From positions 38,735 through 102,734 of the forward strand of contig SHYX01000013.1 of assembly GCA_009692585.1 (NCBI GenBank): a stretch of 64,000 bases of DNA, in the 5' to 3' direction. The stretch is from Myxococcales bacterium. Lineage in GTDB: Bacteria; Myxococcota; UBA796; SXON01. The translations under genes were made by a program, and so were the position numbers. The notes beneath the pieces are model-generated. The model worked only from the letters and a program-made list of their open reading frames with translations, had not been told where the DNA came from and did no database searches. Positions within the stretch are counted from its first letter, which is position 1. Each line of letters begins with the position of its first letter. This document shows positions 19,347 through 27,852 of the stretch, in pieces.

Positions 19347-20306
19347 TCAGGTCGGCGGCGTCGGCCCGTGAGCGTCAAATTCCGGCACCCAGCACCGTGC
19401 CCCCCGCAAGAGTCGCTCGACCAGGTCTTCGAAGCTCAGGCCGACCTGGCCCGCGGCCATCGGTGAGAGCGAGGTCTCGGTCATGCCGGGGAGGGTGTTG
19501 ATCTCCAGGAACCACGGCGTCCCCTGGGCGTCCACGATGAAATCCGCCCGGGCGACACCGGCCAGTCCCAGGCGTTCGTAGGCGATCTTCGCGTAACGCT
19601 GCGCGTCCGCGGCCACCGCATCGGGAATCGGCGCCGGCACCAGATACCGGGTTCTCCCCTTCTGATACTTCGCTTCGAAGTCGAAAAACTCGTTGAGGGG
19701 CTCGATCTTGACCACCGGGAGCGGGGTTCCCTCCAGCACGGCGACGGTGATCTCGTAGCCCGCGACGAACTGCTCCAGCAGGACCTCCTCCGCGAAGTCC
19801 AGACAGTACAGGAGCCCCGCTTCGAGCTCGGCGGCGTCGTGGCACTTCCGGATGCCGAGCGTCGAGCCACCCTCCGGCGTCTTGACCATCACCGGGAACG
19901 CGACGCCGTCGGGGTAGTCCTCACCGCGTCGCCAGGTGCGATCGCTGGCCAGGGGCACCCCGGTCCCCGCGAGCATGCGCTTGGTCGCGATCTTGTCCAT
20001 GGCGATCGCGCTGCCGCGGACGCCGCTCCCCGTGTAGGGAATGCCCATGACTTCAAGCAGCCCCTGGACACAGCCGTCCTCGCCGAGCGGGCCGTGCAGC
20101 GCCAACCAGGCGTGGGTGACGCGGAGGTCCACCAGGCGCGCCGGCAGGTCACGGCCAACGTCGATGTCGACGACATTCCAGCCCCGCGCCCGCAGCGCCT
20201 TGGACACCGCGGCGCCCGACTTCAGGGAAATGGGGCGTTCGGGTGCGATTCCGCCGAGGAGCACCGCCACCGTCGCCGCCGCCTTGTCCAGAGTCTTGGT
20301 CGTCAT
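19347..20306 (-). CDS. ddl: D-alanine--D-alanine ligase
   Basis: A 319-residue ATP-grasp enzyme joining two D-alanines for the peptidoglycan precursor. Motifs: LLGGIAPER at the N-terminus, HGPLGEDGCVQGLLE near residue 72 (variant of HGxxGEDG), YTGSGV, MDKIATK, and the C-terminal EINTLPGMTETSLSP carrying the metal-binding Glu and Asn. Start ATG at 20306 overlaps the murB-like stop as TGATG; an in-frame GTG lies two codons earlier. It is the last gene of the dcw cluster, where ftsQ would normally follow. Confidence 0.93.
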   Translation of the reverse strand: MTTKTLDKAAATVAVLLGGIAPERPISLKSGAAVSKALRARGWNVVDIDVGRDLPARLVDLRVTHAWLALHGPLGEDGCVQGLLEVMGIPYTGSGVRGSAIAMDKIATKRMLAGTGVPLASDRTWRRGEDYPDGVAFPVMVKTPEGGSTLGIRKCHDAAELEAGLLYCLDFAEEVLLEQFVAGYEITVAVLEGTPLPVVKIEPLNEFFDFEAKYQKGRTRYLVPAPIPDAVAADAQRYAKIAYERLGLAGVARADFIVDAQGTPWFLEINTLPGMTETSLSPMAAGQVGLSFEDLVERLLRGARCWVPEFDAHGPTPPT

Positions 20307-21070
20307 CACCACCTCCCGCCCCGCCCGGGGGCCACCAATCGTTCGGAAAGCTCGACGCCCGTCGTGACGCGCACGCGTTCGAGCACGGCTTGGAGCAGCA
20401 GCCGTAGCTGTTTCGGGGTGGCCTCGCCGCGATTGACGAGCACCGCCGGATCATCGTCTGCCAGCGCCGCATCGTACAGCCGCAGGGACGGCAACTGGGC
20501 GCGTGCCAGCGTCGCGCGAAGGGCCACGCGTTTTCCGGGCTCCAGAAACGCCGTCCCCGCCCGGTGCGGCTTGAGGACCACCCGGGTGTCGAGGGTCGCG
20601 CCCAGGATCATCGCCCGCGGCTCCGAAACATAGGCGCCGTCGACATCCTCGATCGCGCGGCCCTTGAACCGACGCACGCCGAGGACCGCCGGCACCAGCC
20701 ACCCCTCGTCGATCGCATCGCCCACACACCCGCCCGCCGCCGCCAGCGCTGGCCACGCCGCCACGCTCGCCAGCCGCGCCAGCGGAACGGCGGCCCCCGC
20801 GAACCAATGGGCACCTCGGCGCTCCATCCCCTCGAAACCCGCCCCCAACCGAAGGGCCACCCCAGACACCCCCCCTTCGGGCGGTAGCGCGTCGTGGAAG
20901 GGCGGCACCAGCCGGATCGCGAGGCGCTCGGCCCGTGCGGCACGAATGGTCGCGACAAGCTGGGGCTCGTCCGCCACCTCCACCCAGCGCTCAAAGGTGC
21001 CCGGAGAGGCCCGTAACGGCAGGTGCCGCGCGATGGGCTCCTCCTCCCGAACGAGCGCCGCGGCGTTCAT
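20306..21070 (-). CDS. Degenerate MurB-like protein (probable pseudoenzyme)
   Basis: A 254-residue protein in the murB position, overlapping murC (ATGA) and ddl (TGATG). MurB (about 300 residues) reduces UDP-GlcNAc-enolpyruvate with FAD and NADPH. Homology is visible mainly at the end: DPAVLVNRGEATPKQLRLLL and VTTGVEL match the MurB C-terminus, and RAGTAFLEP aligns with SAGSxFxNP. The FAD loop GGGSN is replaced by VPPFHD, the PGxVGG/NAGAYG block is gone, the YRxS arginine is missing (AYVSEP), the catalytic Ser becomes Thr and the C-terminal Glu is not evident. It is intact, so probably expressed, but unlikely to be a working reductase. Confidence 0.7.
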   Translation of the reverse strand: MNAAALVREEEPIARHLPLRASPGTFERWVEVADEPQLVATIRAARAERLAIRLVPPFHDALPPEGGVSGVALRLGAGFEGMERRGAHWFAGAAVPLARLASVAAWPALAAAGGCVGDAIDEGWLVPAVLGVRRFKGRAIEDVDGAYVSEPRAMILGATLDTRVVLKPHRAGTAFLEPGKRVALRATLARAQLPSLRLYDAALADDDPAVLVNRGEATPKQLRLLLQAVLERVRVTTGVELSERLVAPGRGGRW

Positions 21071-22440
21071 TGCAGCCGGGCGGCGAGAAGGCCACAGGCG
21101 CGGTTGACGTCACCGGCGCCGAGGGTGATGACCAGGTCGCCGGGGCGCACCATCGCGACCAGGGCCTCGACTGCGTCGTCCACCGAGCCCACCGCCTGGA
21201 CGCCGCGGTGCCCACGCTCCGACAGGCCGTGGACGAGCGCCGCCTGCGACGCCCCTTCGATGGGCGCCTCGCCGGCGGCGTACACCGGCAGCACCAGCAC
21301 CACCGACGCGCTGTTGAAGCACTGGCAGAAGTCCTCCATCAGCGAGGCCACGCGGCTGTAGCGGTGGGGTTGGAACACCGCGATGATACGACGATCGTCG
21401 TAGCCTTCGGCCGCCGCGGACAGCGTCGCGTGGATCTCGACCGGGTGATGGGCGTAGTCGTCCACGATCACGACGCCGGCGACATCCGCCCGCTCACTGA
21501 ACCGTCGGTCGACCCCACCAAATCCATGCAGCCCCTCCTGCACCTGTGCGAACGGGACGTCCAACTCCATCGCAACCGCGGCCGCGGCGAGCGCGTTGAG
21601 GACGTTGTGGCGACCGGGTTGATCGAGTTGGAGGTCGCCCAGCGCTTCGCCGTGGCGCCACACCCGGAACTGGAGTTGCCGACCGGATTGGCGCACGCGG
21701 TCGGCCCGGTAGTCCGCCTGCGCGGCCATCCCGTAGGTGAGGACACGCCGGCGCAGACGCGGAAGGATGCGTTGGACGACGGGGTGATCCAGACAGACAG
21801 CCGAGAATCCGTAGAACGGCACCTTGTTGGCGAAGGTGACGAAGCCGTCGACGAGGCGCTCGAAGTCGCCCCAGTGCTCCATGTGCTCCGGATCGATGTT
21901 GGTGATGATCGCGACGGTGGGATCGAGTAGGAGAAAGCTCCCGTCGGACTCGTCCGCCTCGGCGACGAGGTATTCGCCGGCCCCGAGCCGGGCGCTGGAC
22001 CCGAAGGTGTCGAGCTTGCCCCCGATGACGACGGTCGGGTCGAACCCTGCGTTGTGCAACAACTTCGCCACCATCGACGTCGTGGTCGTCTTCCCGTGCG
22101 TTCCCGCCACGCCGACGCCGTACTTCATCCGCATCAGCTCGGCGAGCATCTCGGCGCGGGGGATGACCGGCACCTTGGCGGCGACGGCGGCGACGAGCTC
22201 CGGGTTGTCGTCCCCGACCGCGGTCGACCGCACCACGACATCGGCGCCATCAACGTTTCCGGGGGCGTGCCCCAGGTGGATCACCCCGCCGAGGCCCCGC
22301 AGGCGCGCCACCACCGGACCCTCCTTGAGATCGCTGCCGGACACCGAAAACCCCATGTTCAACAGCACCTCCGCGATGCCGGACATCCCCGAGCCCCCGA
22401 TGCCGATGAAGTGGATGCGGCGGAACTTCCCCCGGAACAT
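21067..22440 (-). CDS. murC: UDP-N-acetylmuramate--L-alanine ligase
   Basis: A 457-residue Mur ligase adding L-Ala to UDP-MurNAc. Visible: IHFIGIGGSGMSGIAE at the N-terminus (Rossmann-type UDP-binding loop), the P-loop AGTHGKTTTTSMVAK near residue 113, ADESDGSFL near 170, TNIDPEHMEHWGDF near 190 and DDYAHHPVEI near 335. Length is normal. The ATG at 22440 overlaps the ftsW stop (TGATG), which excludes longer alternatives. Downstream it overlaps the murB-like gene by four bases. Confidence 0.95.
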   Translation of the reverse strand: MFRGKFRRIHFIGIGGSGMSGIAEVLLNMGFSVSGSDLKEGPVVARLRGLGGVIHLGHAPGNVDGADVVVRSTAVGDDNPELVAAVAAKVPVIPRAEMLAELMRMKYGVGVAGTHGKTTTTSMVAKLLHNAGFDPTVVIGGKLDTFGSSARLGAGEYLVAEADESDGSFLLLDPTVAIITNIDPEHMEHWGDFERLVDGFVTFANKVPFYGFSAVCLDHPVVQRILPRLRRRVLTYGMAAQADYRADRVRQSGRQLQFRVWRHGEALGDLQLDQPGRHNVLNALAAAAVAMELDVPFAQVQEGLHGFGGVDRRFSERADVAGVVIVDDYAHHPVEIHATLSAAAEGYDDRRIIAVFQPHRYSRVASLMEDFCQCFNSASVVLVLPVYAAGEAPIEGASQAALVHGLSERGHRGVQAVGSVDDAVEALVAMVRPGDLVITLGAGDVNRACGLLAARLQ

Positions 22441-23648
22441 CACGCGAACACCGGGCCGCTGGCCTTCCGGGGCACGGTCTCCGCACGCGCCTCGGCCGAG
22501 ACGCTCAAGAGGATGCCCACCGCCGCGATGTTCATCATCATCGCGCTGGCACCGTAGCTGAGGAACGGCAGCACCAGGCCCTTGTTGGGGACCACCGAGA
22601 GCACGACGCCGAGGTTGAGGACGGCCTGACCGACGATCATCACGGTGAAGGTCGAAGCAAGAAGGCTGCCAAACAGGTCGGGGGCGCGGCGGGCGATCGA
22701 AAAGCCCCTCCACGCCAACGCGATGTAGAGCGCGCTGAGCAAGACGAAGCCAGCCAGACCCAGTTCCTCACCCAACACCGCGGCGATGAAGTCGTTGTAG
22801 GGCTCCGGCAGATAGAGTAGCTTTGCCGAGCTCTCTCCGAGGCCGCGACCGGACAGGCCGCCGTGGTGGAGCGCCAGGAGCGACTGGCACACCTGGTACC
22901 CATCCCCGCCGCAATCCGCGAACGGATCCAGGAACGACAACAAACGCGCGCGGCGGTAGGGCTCCGCGATCATGATCGCGGCAAGCACCAGGGCGAGCGA
23001 CGAGAACACGCCGACGATCCAACGTTTCCGCAGCCCGGCGAAGAACAGCATCGTCGCGCAGAGCAAGCCGGTGATCGCCGTCGAACCGAAATCCGGCTGG
23101 AGAATCACGAAGACCAGCGGGAAGAGGATGACCACCCCGGCGGGGATCAGCACGTTGGGAAAATCATGGATGTTGGCGCGATGCTTGTGAAGCCACGTCG
23201 CGAGCCCGATCAGCAGCGAGACCTTGAGCAGCTCAGCGGGTTGAAAGTGGAAGCCGCCGACGCCGAACCAGCGCTGGGCGCCGTTGGCGGCGTGCCCGAG
23301 GCCGGGAATCCACACCGCGCACAAGAACGCGATCGACATGATGTAGAGCGCCGGCGCGAGCTTCCGTAGCTTCCGGTAGGGCGTGACCATCGCCGCACCG
23401 CCGAGCGCGGCGCCCATCGCGATGGCGATCACCTGCCGCACCACGAAGTGGTACCCGTCGCGCGTGGTGTCCTGGGCGACGAACGCACTCGCCGACCACA
23501 CCATCATCAGTCCGAACGCCAACAACGCGAGCGTGATGAGCAGCAGATTGGTGTCGTAGCGCCGGGCGGAGGGAAGCGCCGGGGTCGCGGGGGAGGACGC
23601 GGGGGAGGACGCGGGGGTGAGGGGCATGGCGGGTCCGGGCGGGAGCAT
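22440..23648 (-). CDS. ftsW: Lipid II polymerase FtsW (SEDS family)
   Basis: A 402-residue membrane protein with about ten helices that polymerises septal peptidoglycan with FtsI. Signatures: MMVWSASAF, GAQRWFGVGGFHFQPAELLK near residue 125, LLLQPDFGST-like QPDFGST near 185, a large loop with GLSGRGLGES, and LPFLSYGASAMM near 360. The N-terminal 25 residues are a Ser/Pro/Ala run made by a 12-base tandem repeat. Start may be 23648 or 23627; a TATACT element and palindrome just upstream suggest its own promoter and would favour 23627. murG, which usually sits between ftsW and murC, is absent. Confidence 0.94.
   Translation of the reverse strand: MLPPGPAMPLTPASSPASSPATPALPSARRYDTNLLLITLALLAFGLMMVWSASAFVAQDTTRDGYHFVVRQVIAIAMGAALGGAAMVTPYRKLRKLAPALYIMSIAFLCAVWIPGLGHAANGAQRWFGVGGFHFQPAELLKVSLLIGLATWLHKHRANIHDFPNVLIPAGVVILFPLVFVILQPDFGSTAITGLLCATMLFFAGLRKRWIVGVFSSLALVLAAIMIAEPYRRARLLSFLDPFADCGGDGYQVCQSLLALHHGGLSGRGLGESSAKLLYLPEPYNDFIAAVLGEELGLAGFVLLSALYIALAWRGFSIARRAPDLFGSLLASTFTVMIVGQAVLNLGVVLSVVPNKGLVLPFLSYGASAMMMNIAAVGILLSVSAEARAETVPRKASGPVFA
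23589..23617 (-). repeat. 12-base tandem repeat in the ftsW N-terminus
   Basis: Two full copies of GGGGGAGGACGC plus a partial third, as read on the plus strand, encode the Ser-Pro-Ala repeats of the FtsW cytoplasmic tail. Confidence 0.75.
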
Positions 23649-23668
23649 CTTGACGGGTCAAGAGTATA
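23648..23668 (-). promoter_or_regulatory. Palindrome next to a TATACT -10-like element before ftsW
   Basis: A perfect inverted repeat TCTTGAC-GG-GTCAAGA (23648-23663) touches TATACT (23663-23668, minus strand). This fits an operator overlapping the promoter start region. No good -35 match is found at 16-18 bases. It would give ftsW-murC-murB-ddl an independent, regulated transcript. Confidence 0.4.
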
Positions 23669-23923
23669 GCGCGTTCGCGCTCGGAATAGACGTATCCACC
23701 CCCCAATCACCATCCCCCGGGCCACCCCGGATCACGTGAGGCTGGGCATCGATGCTGCGTCGCGCCCGCATGGCGCAGCTTTCGATCGGGGTGAACAGGG
23801 TGGCGCTGACGTGGGCGCCCGGCGGCCGCCCCCACGCGGAAAGGCCCCGACCATCGCGCGTGGCGATGGCCGAGGCCACCGGCTCCGCCGGGAGGGGCGG
23901 AGGGCATCGTGCGAGCGGAACCG
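23669..23923. other. Non-coding gap upstream of ftsW
   Basis: About 255 bases between the candidate ftsW promoter and the orphan ORF. Open frames here have shadow-like Arg/Pro/Gly-rich composition. No gene, hairpin terminator or repeat was recognised. Confidence 0.5.
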
Positions 23924-24649
23924 CTACCCGTCGAGCGCGACGATGGACACCTCCGAGCAGAAGTTGTCGAGCGTATCGGCGTCCACGCTGCCCAGCGTGC
24001 CGCAGGCGAGTGCCAATCCCTCGCTGTCTTCCGCCCTGAGCAGCACCGGCACGGTCGAGGAGCAGGCGAGGCGCGTCTTGTCATCGTCCACCCAAGTGCC
24101 GAACGCCAGAGCCGCCTCGAAGCGCCTCTCGTCGTCATCGACCCGCACCTCGGAGAGGACGTGCCATTCAGACTCGTCGCCACTGGCCACGATCGCACTC
24201 GCCCGCACCGCGGCGCCGTCGACGGTCACCGACAGCAACCAGTCGTCGCCGCTGCAGCCGCGCTCCCCGTCGATGACGGTGGTGGCGGTGGACGCGACCT
24301 CGTCCGGCGTGAACGCGCAGATCCGTTCCACCGCAACGCCGTCCACCGCCGCAGCGGCGCACCCCCGCGCGTCGATGTCGCCGAGGTCCACCGTGAGCGT
24401 GTCGGCACCCGTCAATGTGAGCACGCCCGTGATCGACGACTCCGACGTCACCACCCCGGACACCCCGAAGCTGCCGACGCCCCCCAGGCTGCCGCGGGCC
24501 CCGGCGGCCCAGGTGCTCACGACGACGCTGTCGGTGGCAACCGCATCGAACACCCCATCGAGGGAACCCGCGTAGTCGCCGCTCGCGGCGCTGATCGCAA
24601 AGCTCTGCTGGAAGTCGATCGGCGCGCCATCGCGGTCGGCGTGGTTCAC
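23924..24649 (-). CDS. Orphan protein, probably 5'-truncated
   Basis: A 241-residue open frame with GTG at 24649. Composition (Asp, Val, Ala, Ser, Thr rich, few Arg) and several Cys resemble the exported beta-rich proteins of this genome, and not a shadow frame. Yet there is no signal peptide, and codons upstream of the GTG read as Arg/Pro-rich nonsense. The 5' end coincides with the edge of a sigma-54 activator fossil on the other strand, so the gene may have lost its start in a rearrangement. No family was recognised. It could be non-functional. Confidence 0.45.
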   Translation of the reverse strand: MNHADRDGAPIDFQQSFAISAASGDYAGSLDGVFDAVATDSVVVSTWAAGARGSLGGVGSFGVSGVVTSESSITGVLTLTGADTLTVDLGDIDARGCAAAAVDGVAVERICAFTPDEVASTATTVIDGERGCSGDDWLLSVTVDGAAVRASAIVASGDESEWHVLSEVRVDDDERRFEAALAFGTWVDDDKTRLACSSTVPVLLRAEDSEGLALACGTLGSVDADTLDNFCSEVSIVALDG

Positions 24650-24954
24650 ACCCCGCCCCTGCGGGCGCGGCGCGAGGACATCCCGGAGCGCGTGCGGTAG
24701 CGACTGGTGCGCGCACGGTGGGCCTTGCGCACCTCGATGCGGCCGCGCCCGCCTCCCGGGGGCAGGCTCCTGGCGGCGAGCCGCTGGAAGTCGCGAGTGG
24801 CGGCCTGCTGGAAGCCACCGAGCGTTTCCAGAGGCGCATGTTGCGTGATGCCCTCGCTGCGCACGGGGGCAGCGTCACCCGCGCCGCGGAGGACCTCGGC
24901 GTGAGCAAGCAATGGTTGCACCGGCTCATCTCGCGGTGGGGTGGCGCACCATAG
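24645..24954 (+). pseudogene. Remnant of a sigma-54-dependent activator (AAA+ end and Fis-type HTH)
   Basis: Bases about 24645-24700 encode PPLRARREDIPERV, close to the PPLRERREDIP signature at the end of NtrC-type AAA+ domains, and then hit a stop. In another plus frame, 24718-24954 encodes LLEATERFQRRMLRDALAAHGGSVTRAAEDLGVSKQWL-type sequence, the Fis-like DNA-binding helix-turn-helix that ends such regulators. The WPGNVREL block that should lie between is missing and the frames differ. A 5'-deleted, frameshifted and internally deleted fossil explains this. The HTH part alone could still be translated as a small protein of 78 residues from 24718. Confidence 0.55.
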
Positions 24955-25183
24955 TGCTCCTGCCCCCCGTCGCCGCGCCAGCGGCACCGCAAACACCACC
25001 GCCCAGGCTCCGGCCACCGCGGCCACCGCGTGACAACCGCCGACGATGACGGACAGCGCGCTACTCGTCGGAATCGGGCGGGAATTCGGCGCGGGCAACA
25101 GGGAAGTCGTGACTGGTTTCGGTGAGCGTCTCATATCAAATCAGGGCAGCATCGCCGCTTCGGGCAGCCGGGGGCACGTCGCT
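24955..25183. other. Gap between activator fossil and CotH-like gene
   Basis: No intact gene. On the minus strand around 24960-25060 one frame encodes a hydrophobic stretch followed by ARRRG, reminiscent of the C-terminal sorting tails of exported proteins here. It may be the end of another lost gene, but evidence is weak. Confidence 0.3.
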
Positions 25184-26467
25184 TCAAAACCGCGCAACGT
25201 TGGCGTCCATCCACTCCAACCGCGCGCGCACCCAGGCGTCGACCCGCTCGTACTCCTCCTCCGGCGTCGCGACGACGTAGAGTTCGCCGCCGAAGTCGAC
25301 AGTGCTGATGTCCCAGGTTTCCCAGTTCCGCGCGACGGCATCGCCCAGGGTCACTCGCTGGGCGGCGATGCGGGCGATCACCGCATCGGTGGCCAGCTCA
25401 CCCTCCCGCGCCGTCCGCCACATCTCGGCGAAGCGGTCGGAAAAAGCGCGGGAGGTGCTGCCGGTGATGAGCTCGGAGCGGTAGGCCAACCAGGTATCCG
25501 TCCGCCAGTTCTCGTTGTAGTTGGGCTGCCCGAGGGTCAGATCAAGGTCCCAGGGGACCATCCGCAGTTTGCCGTCATCGCCCCGCCAGACGCGGTGACT
25601 CAGAAAGTAAGCATCGTTGTTCTTGGTGAACTCCTCGATCAACACGAAGCGGACGAAGCTGTCGAGGTCCATGAACTCGAAGGGGTCCCCGGCGCCGCGG
25701 ATGGCAGCCTCCCAGTCGCCGAGGCTGGCCGTGATTCCCGACCGTACGGCCGCCGTCTGGTCGGACTCGGGGGGGTAGTCGATCTTCCACGATGCGTACT
25801 GGACGTCGCTGCGAAGTCCGACTTCGTCGCCCGAGACGATGAACCGCGCCCCCGTCCCGTCGTCAGCGGCGAAGTCCAAGCGGGAGGCGTCGCGGTCGAT
25901 CATCTGGTTGAGCAAGAACACGCCGAGGTAGGCACCATCGAGCGTGAGCTCGGCGTAGACCGACTCCGGGGCGTGATCGGGCGCCTCCGACAGCGCGTTG
26001 AACAGGTCCCAGGCGAACTTGTTGCGGATCATCGCCCGATCGATCCACATGCCGTTGAGCACCCAGTCACTCTCCCGACCGAGGTCGAAGAGCCTTACCG
26101 GCAGGTCCTCGCCCGCGTCGTCCACGAACTCCACCTTGTACTGGGGTTTGGGGAAGCCGGAGGAGCTCCGGCCGCGCCGACTCAGGTTCGCGACACCAGC
26201 AACCTCGGCGGTGCCGTCCGGCCAGGCGGCGACGATGTCGCAGGGAATCGACGCCGCGTCCGGAATCGGGCCGGGACACTCCAGATTGATGAGCACCGGG
26301 GCGGTGGGTGTGGCCGGTTGGTCGCCGGGGTCGCCGGTGTCGGCGGAGTCGCCGGGGTCGGTCGCAGCCGTATCGCCCGGGACCAGCTCGCTGCCGGTGT
26401 CGCCGGGTTCGCGCCGGCCGATGGTGTCGCCGGGACTGCAGGCGGTGAGCAGGAACAGGAGGTGCAT
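25184..26467 (-). CDS. CotH kinase-family lipoprotein
   Basis: A 427-residue lipoprotein (lipobox LLTAC, start 26467) with an Asp/Gly/Thr/Pro linker followed by a CotH domain. CotH proteins are atypical protein kinases. Family features seen: RRGRSSSGFPKPQYKVEF near residue 110, DWVLNGMWIDRAMIRNKFAWDLF near 145, DGAYLGVFLLNQMIDRD near 180 and KLRMVPWDLDLTLG near 300, which holds the Asp-x-Asp expected to bind metal. It sits between murD and ftsW in the dcw cluster, 44 bases after murD. An extracytoplasmic kinase role in the envelope is inferred; the substrate is unknown. Confidence 0.85.
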   Translation of the reverse strand: MHLLFLLTACSPGDTIGRREPGDTGSELVPGDTAATDPGDSADTGDPGDQPATPTAPVLINLECPGPIPDAASIPCDIVAAWPDGTAEVAGVANLSRRGRSSSGFPKPQYKVEFVDDAGEDLPVRLFDLGRESDWVLNGMWIDRAMIRNKFAWDLFNALSEAPDHAPESVYAELTLDGAYLGVFLLNQMIDRDASRLDFAADDGTGARFIVSGDEVGLRSDVQYASWKIDYPPESDQTAAVRSGITASLGDWEAAIRGAGDPFEFMDLDSFVRFVLIEEFTKNNDAYFLSHRVWRGDDGKLRMVPWDLDLTLGQPNYNENWRTDTWLAYRSELITGSTSRAFSDRFAEMWRTAREGELATDAVIARIAAQRVTLGDAVARNWETWDISTVDFGGELYVVATPEEEYERVDAWVRARLEWMDANVARF

Positions 26468-26511
26468 CGGGCCTGATACCCCGAAGGCCAGGGTCACCAC
26501 CGGGCGGATGA

Positions 26512-27843
26512 TCACGCCGACCTCGCCAGCTCGGCGAACCGACGCCCGCGGTGCTCGAAGTCGGTGAACTCGTCGAAGGACGCGCACGCAGGCGACAACA
26601 ACACGGCGTCTCCGGTCTGAGCCAGCGCCGCGGCGCGCCGCACCGCCATCGCCAGCGTTGGCAGCAGCTCCGCCGGCACGTCCGCGCCGCGCAGGGCGTC
26701 GTGAATCCGCGGCCCTTCGACTCCGAAGCAGAGGACGTGCCGGGCGCGGCGGAGCGGTTCCAGGAGCGCTTCGTAGCGCGCCCCGGCCTTGCCCTGACCC
26801 CCGACCAGCGCCACAAACGGCGTGCTCCAGCCCTCGTAGCAGGCAAGCGCGCTGTCGACGTTGGTGGCTTTGCTGTCGTTGATCCACAGCACGCCCCGCG
26901 CCTCGTGCACGCGCTCCATCCGATGGGCGAGGCCCGTCAGCCGCGTCACGTCCAACTCACGACGCCACAAGCCCGCGCACACCGCCAGCAGCACGGCCGC
27001 CGCCAGGTTCTCGACGTTGTGTTTCCCGGGGAGACCGAAGCCGGCCAGCGGCACCGCTCCGGGGTCGTGCACCCCGCGCAGGACCAAGGCGTCCGCCCCG
27101 ATGCGCACCCCCGGATGACCGCCGAGGAGGAAGCGGCGCCCCGGAAGCTCCGCCGTCAACCGGCGCAGGCGCGCATCGCCGGCGGGGACGATGGCCGCGT
27201 CGTCCGGCCCCATGTTCGCGAACAGCCGCGCCTTGTGCGCACCGTAGTTCTCCATGGTGCCGTGGCGTTCGAGGTGATCGGGGGTGAGGTTCAAGATCAC
27301 CGCGGCGCGCGGGCGGAATTTCCCGGGCAGCTCCATCTGGTACGAGGACACCTCGACCACTGCGACGTCCCACTCCGACCCCGGCGCCTCGGACAGCGGG
27401 CGGCCGATGTTCCCCCCCTCGAAGGTGCGGAGCCCCGCATTCGCGCACAGCTGCGCGAGCAGATGCGTGGTGGTGCTCTTCCCGTTGGTGCCGCTGACCG
27501 CCAGGATCGGGCACCGGAGCGCCTCGGCGGCAAACGCCAGCTCGCCGACGAGGTCCACGCCCGCCTCCCGGGCGGCGACGAGCTCCGGCAGGGCGGCCGG
27601 AACGCCGGGGGAAACCACGATGCGAGCGGCGCCGAGGAAGTCCGCGAGCCGGTGCTCGCCGTACACCGCGGTGGTGCCGTCGAGGCGCGGCGCGTCGGCC
27701 CGGCGGTCGGTGCACGTGACCGACCATCCCTGCGACAACGCCAGCTTCGCGGCAGCGACGCCGCTTCGGGCCATGCCTACGACCAGCAGGCGGCGCGATG
27801 CGCCGGGGCCCTGGTCTGTAAAAGGCGGCTGGGCCTGGCGCAT
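26512..27843 (-). CDS. murD: UDP-N-acetylmuramoyl-L-alanine--D-glutamate ligase
   Basis: A 443-residue Mur ligase. Motifs: LLVVGMARSGVAAAKLA near residue 20, P-loop SGTNGKSTTTHLLAQ near 118, EVSSYQME near 155, LNLTPDHLERHGTMENY near 180 and INDSKATNVDSAL near 320, the MurD hallmark. Start is the ATG at 27843, nine bases after the mraY stop. It is the last canonical gene of the first dcw half; the order is then broken by the CotH-like gene. Confidence 0.95.
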   Translation of the reverse strand: MRQAQPPFTDQGPGASRRLLVVGMARSGVAAAKLALSQGWSVTCTDRRADAPRLDGTTAVYGEHRLADFLGAARIVVSPGVPAALPELVAAREAGVDLVGELAFAAEALRCPILAVSGTNGKSTTTHLLAQLCANAGLRTFEGGNIGRPLSEAPGSEWDVAVVEVSSYQMELPGKFRPRAAVILNLTPDHLERHGTMENYGAHKARLFANMGPDDAAIVPAGDARLRRLTAELPGRRFLLGGHPGVRIGADALVLRGVHDPGAVPLAGFGLPGKHNVENLAAAVLLAVCAGLWRRELDVTRLTGLAHRMERVHEARGVLWINDSKATNVDSALACYEGWSTPFVALVGGQGKAGARYEALLEPLRRARHVLCFGVEGPRIHDALRGADVPAELLPTLAMAVRRAAALAQTGDAVLLSPACASFDEFTDFEHRGRRFAELARSA

Positions 27844-27852
27844 CGCCCCGAT

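Noticed and set aside
24960..25134. Minus-strand fragment with a hydrophobic stretch and ARRRG
   Set aside because: Could be the sorting tail of a lost protein, but there is no supporting domain, so it was not called as a gene.
25141..26476. Long plus-strand open frame over the CotH gene
   Set aside because: It is antisense to a gene with clear CotH motifs and a lipobox; composition is that of a high-GC shadow.
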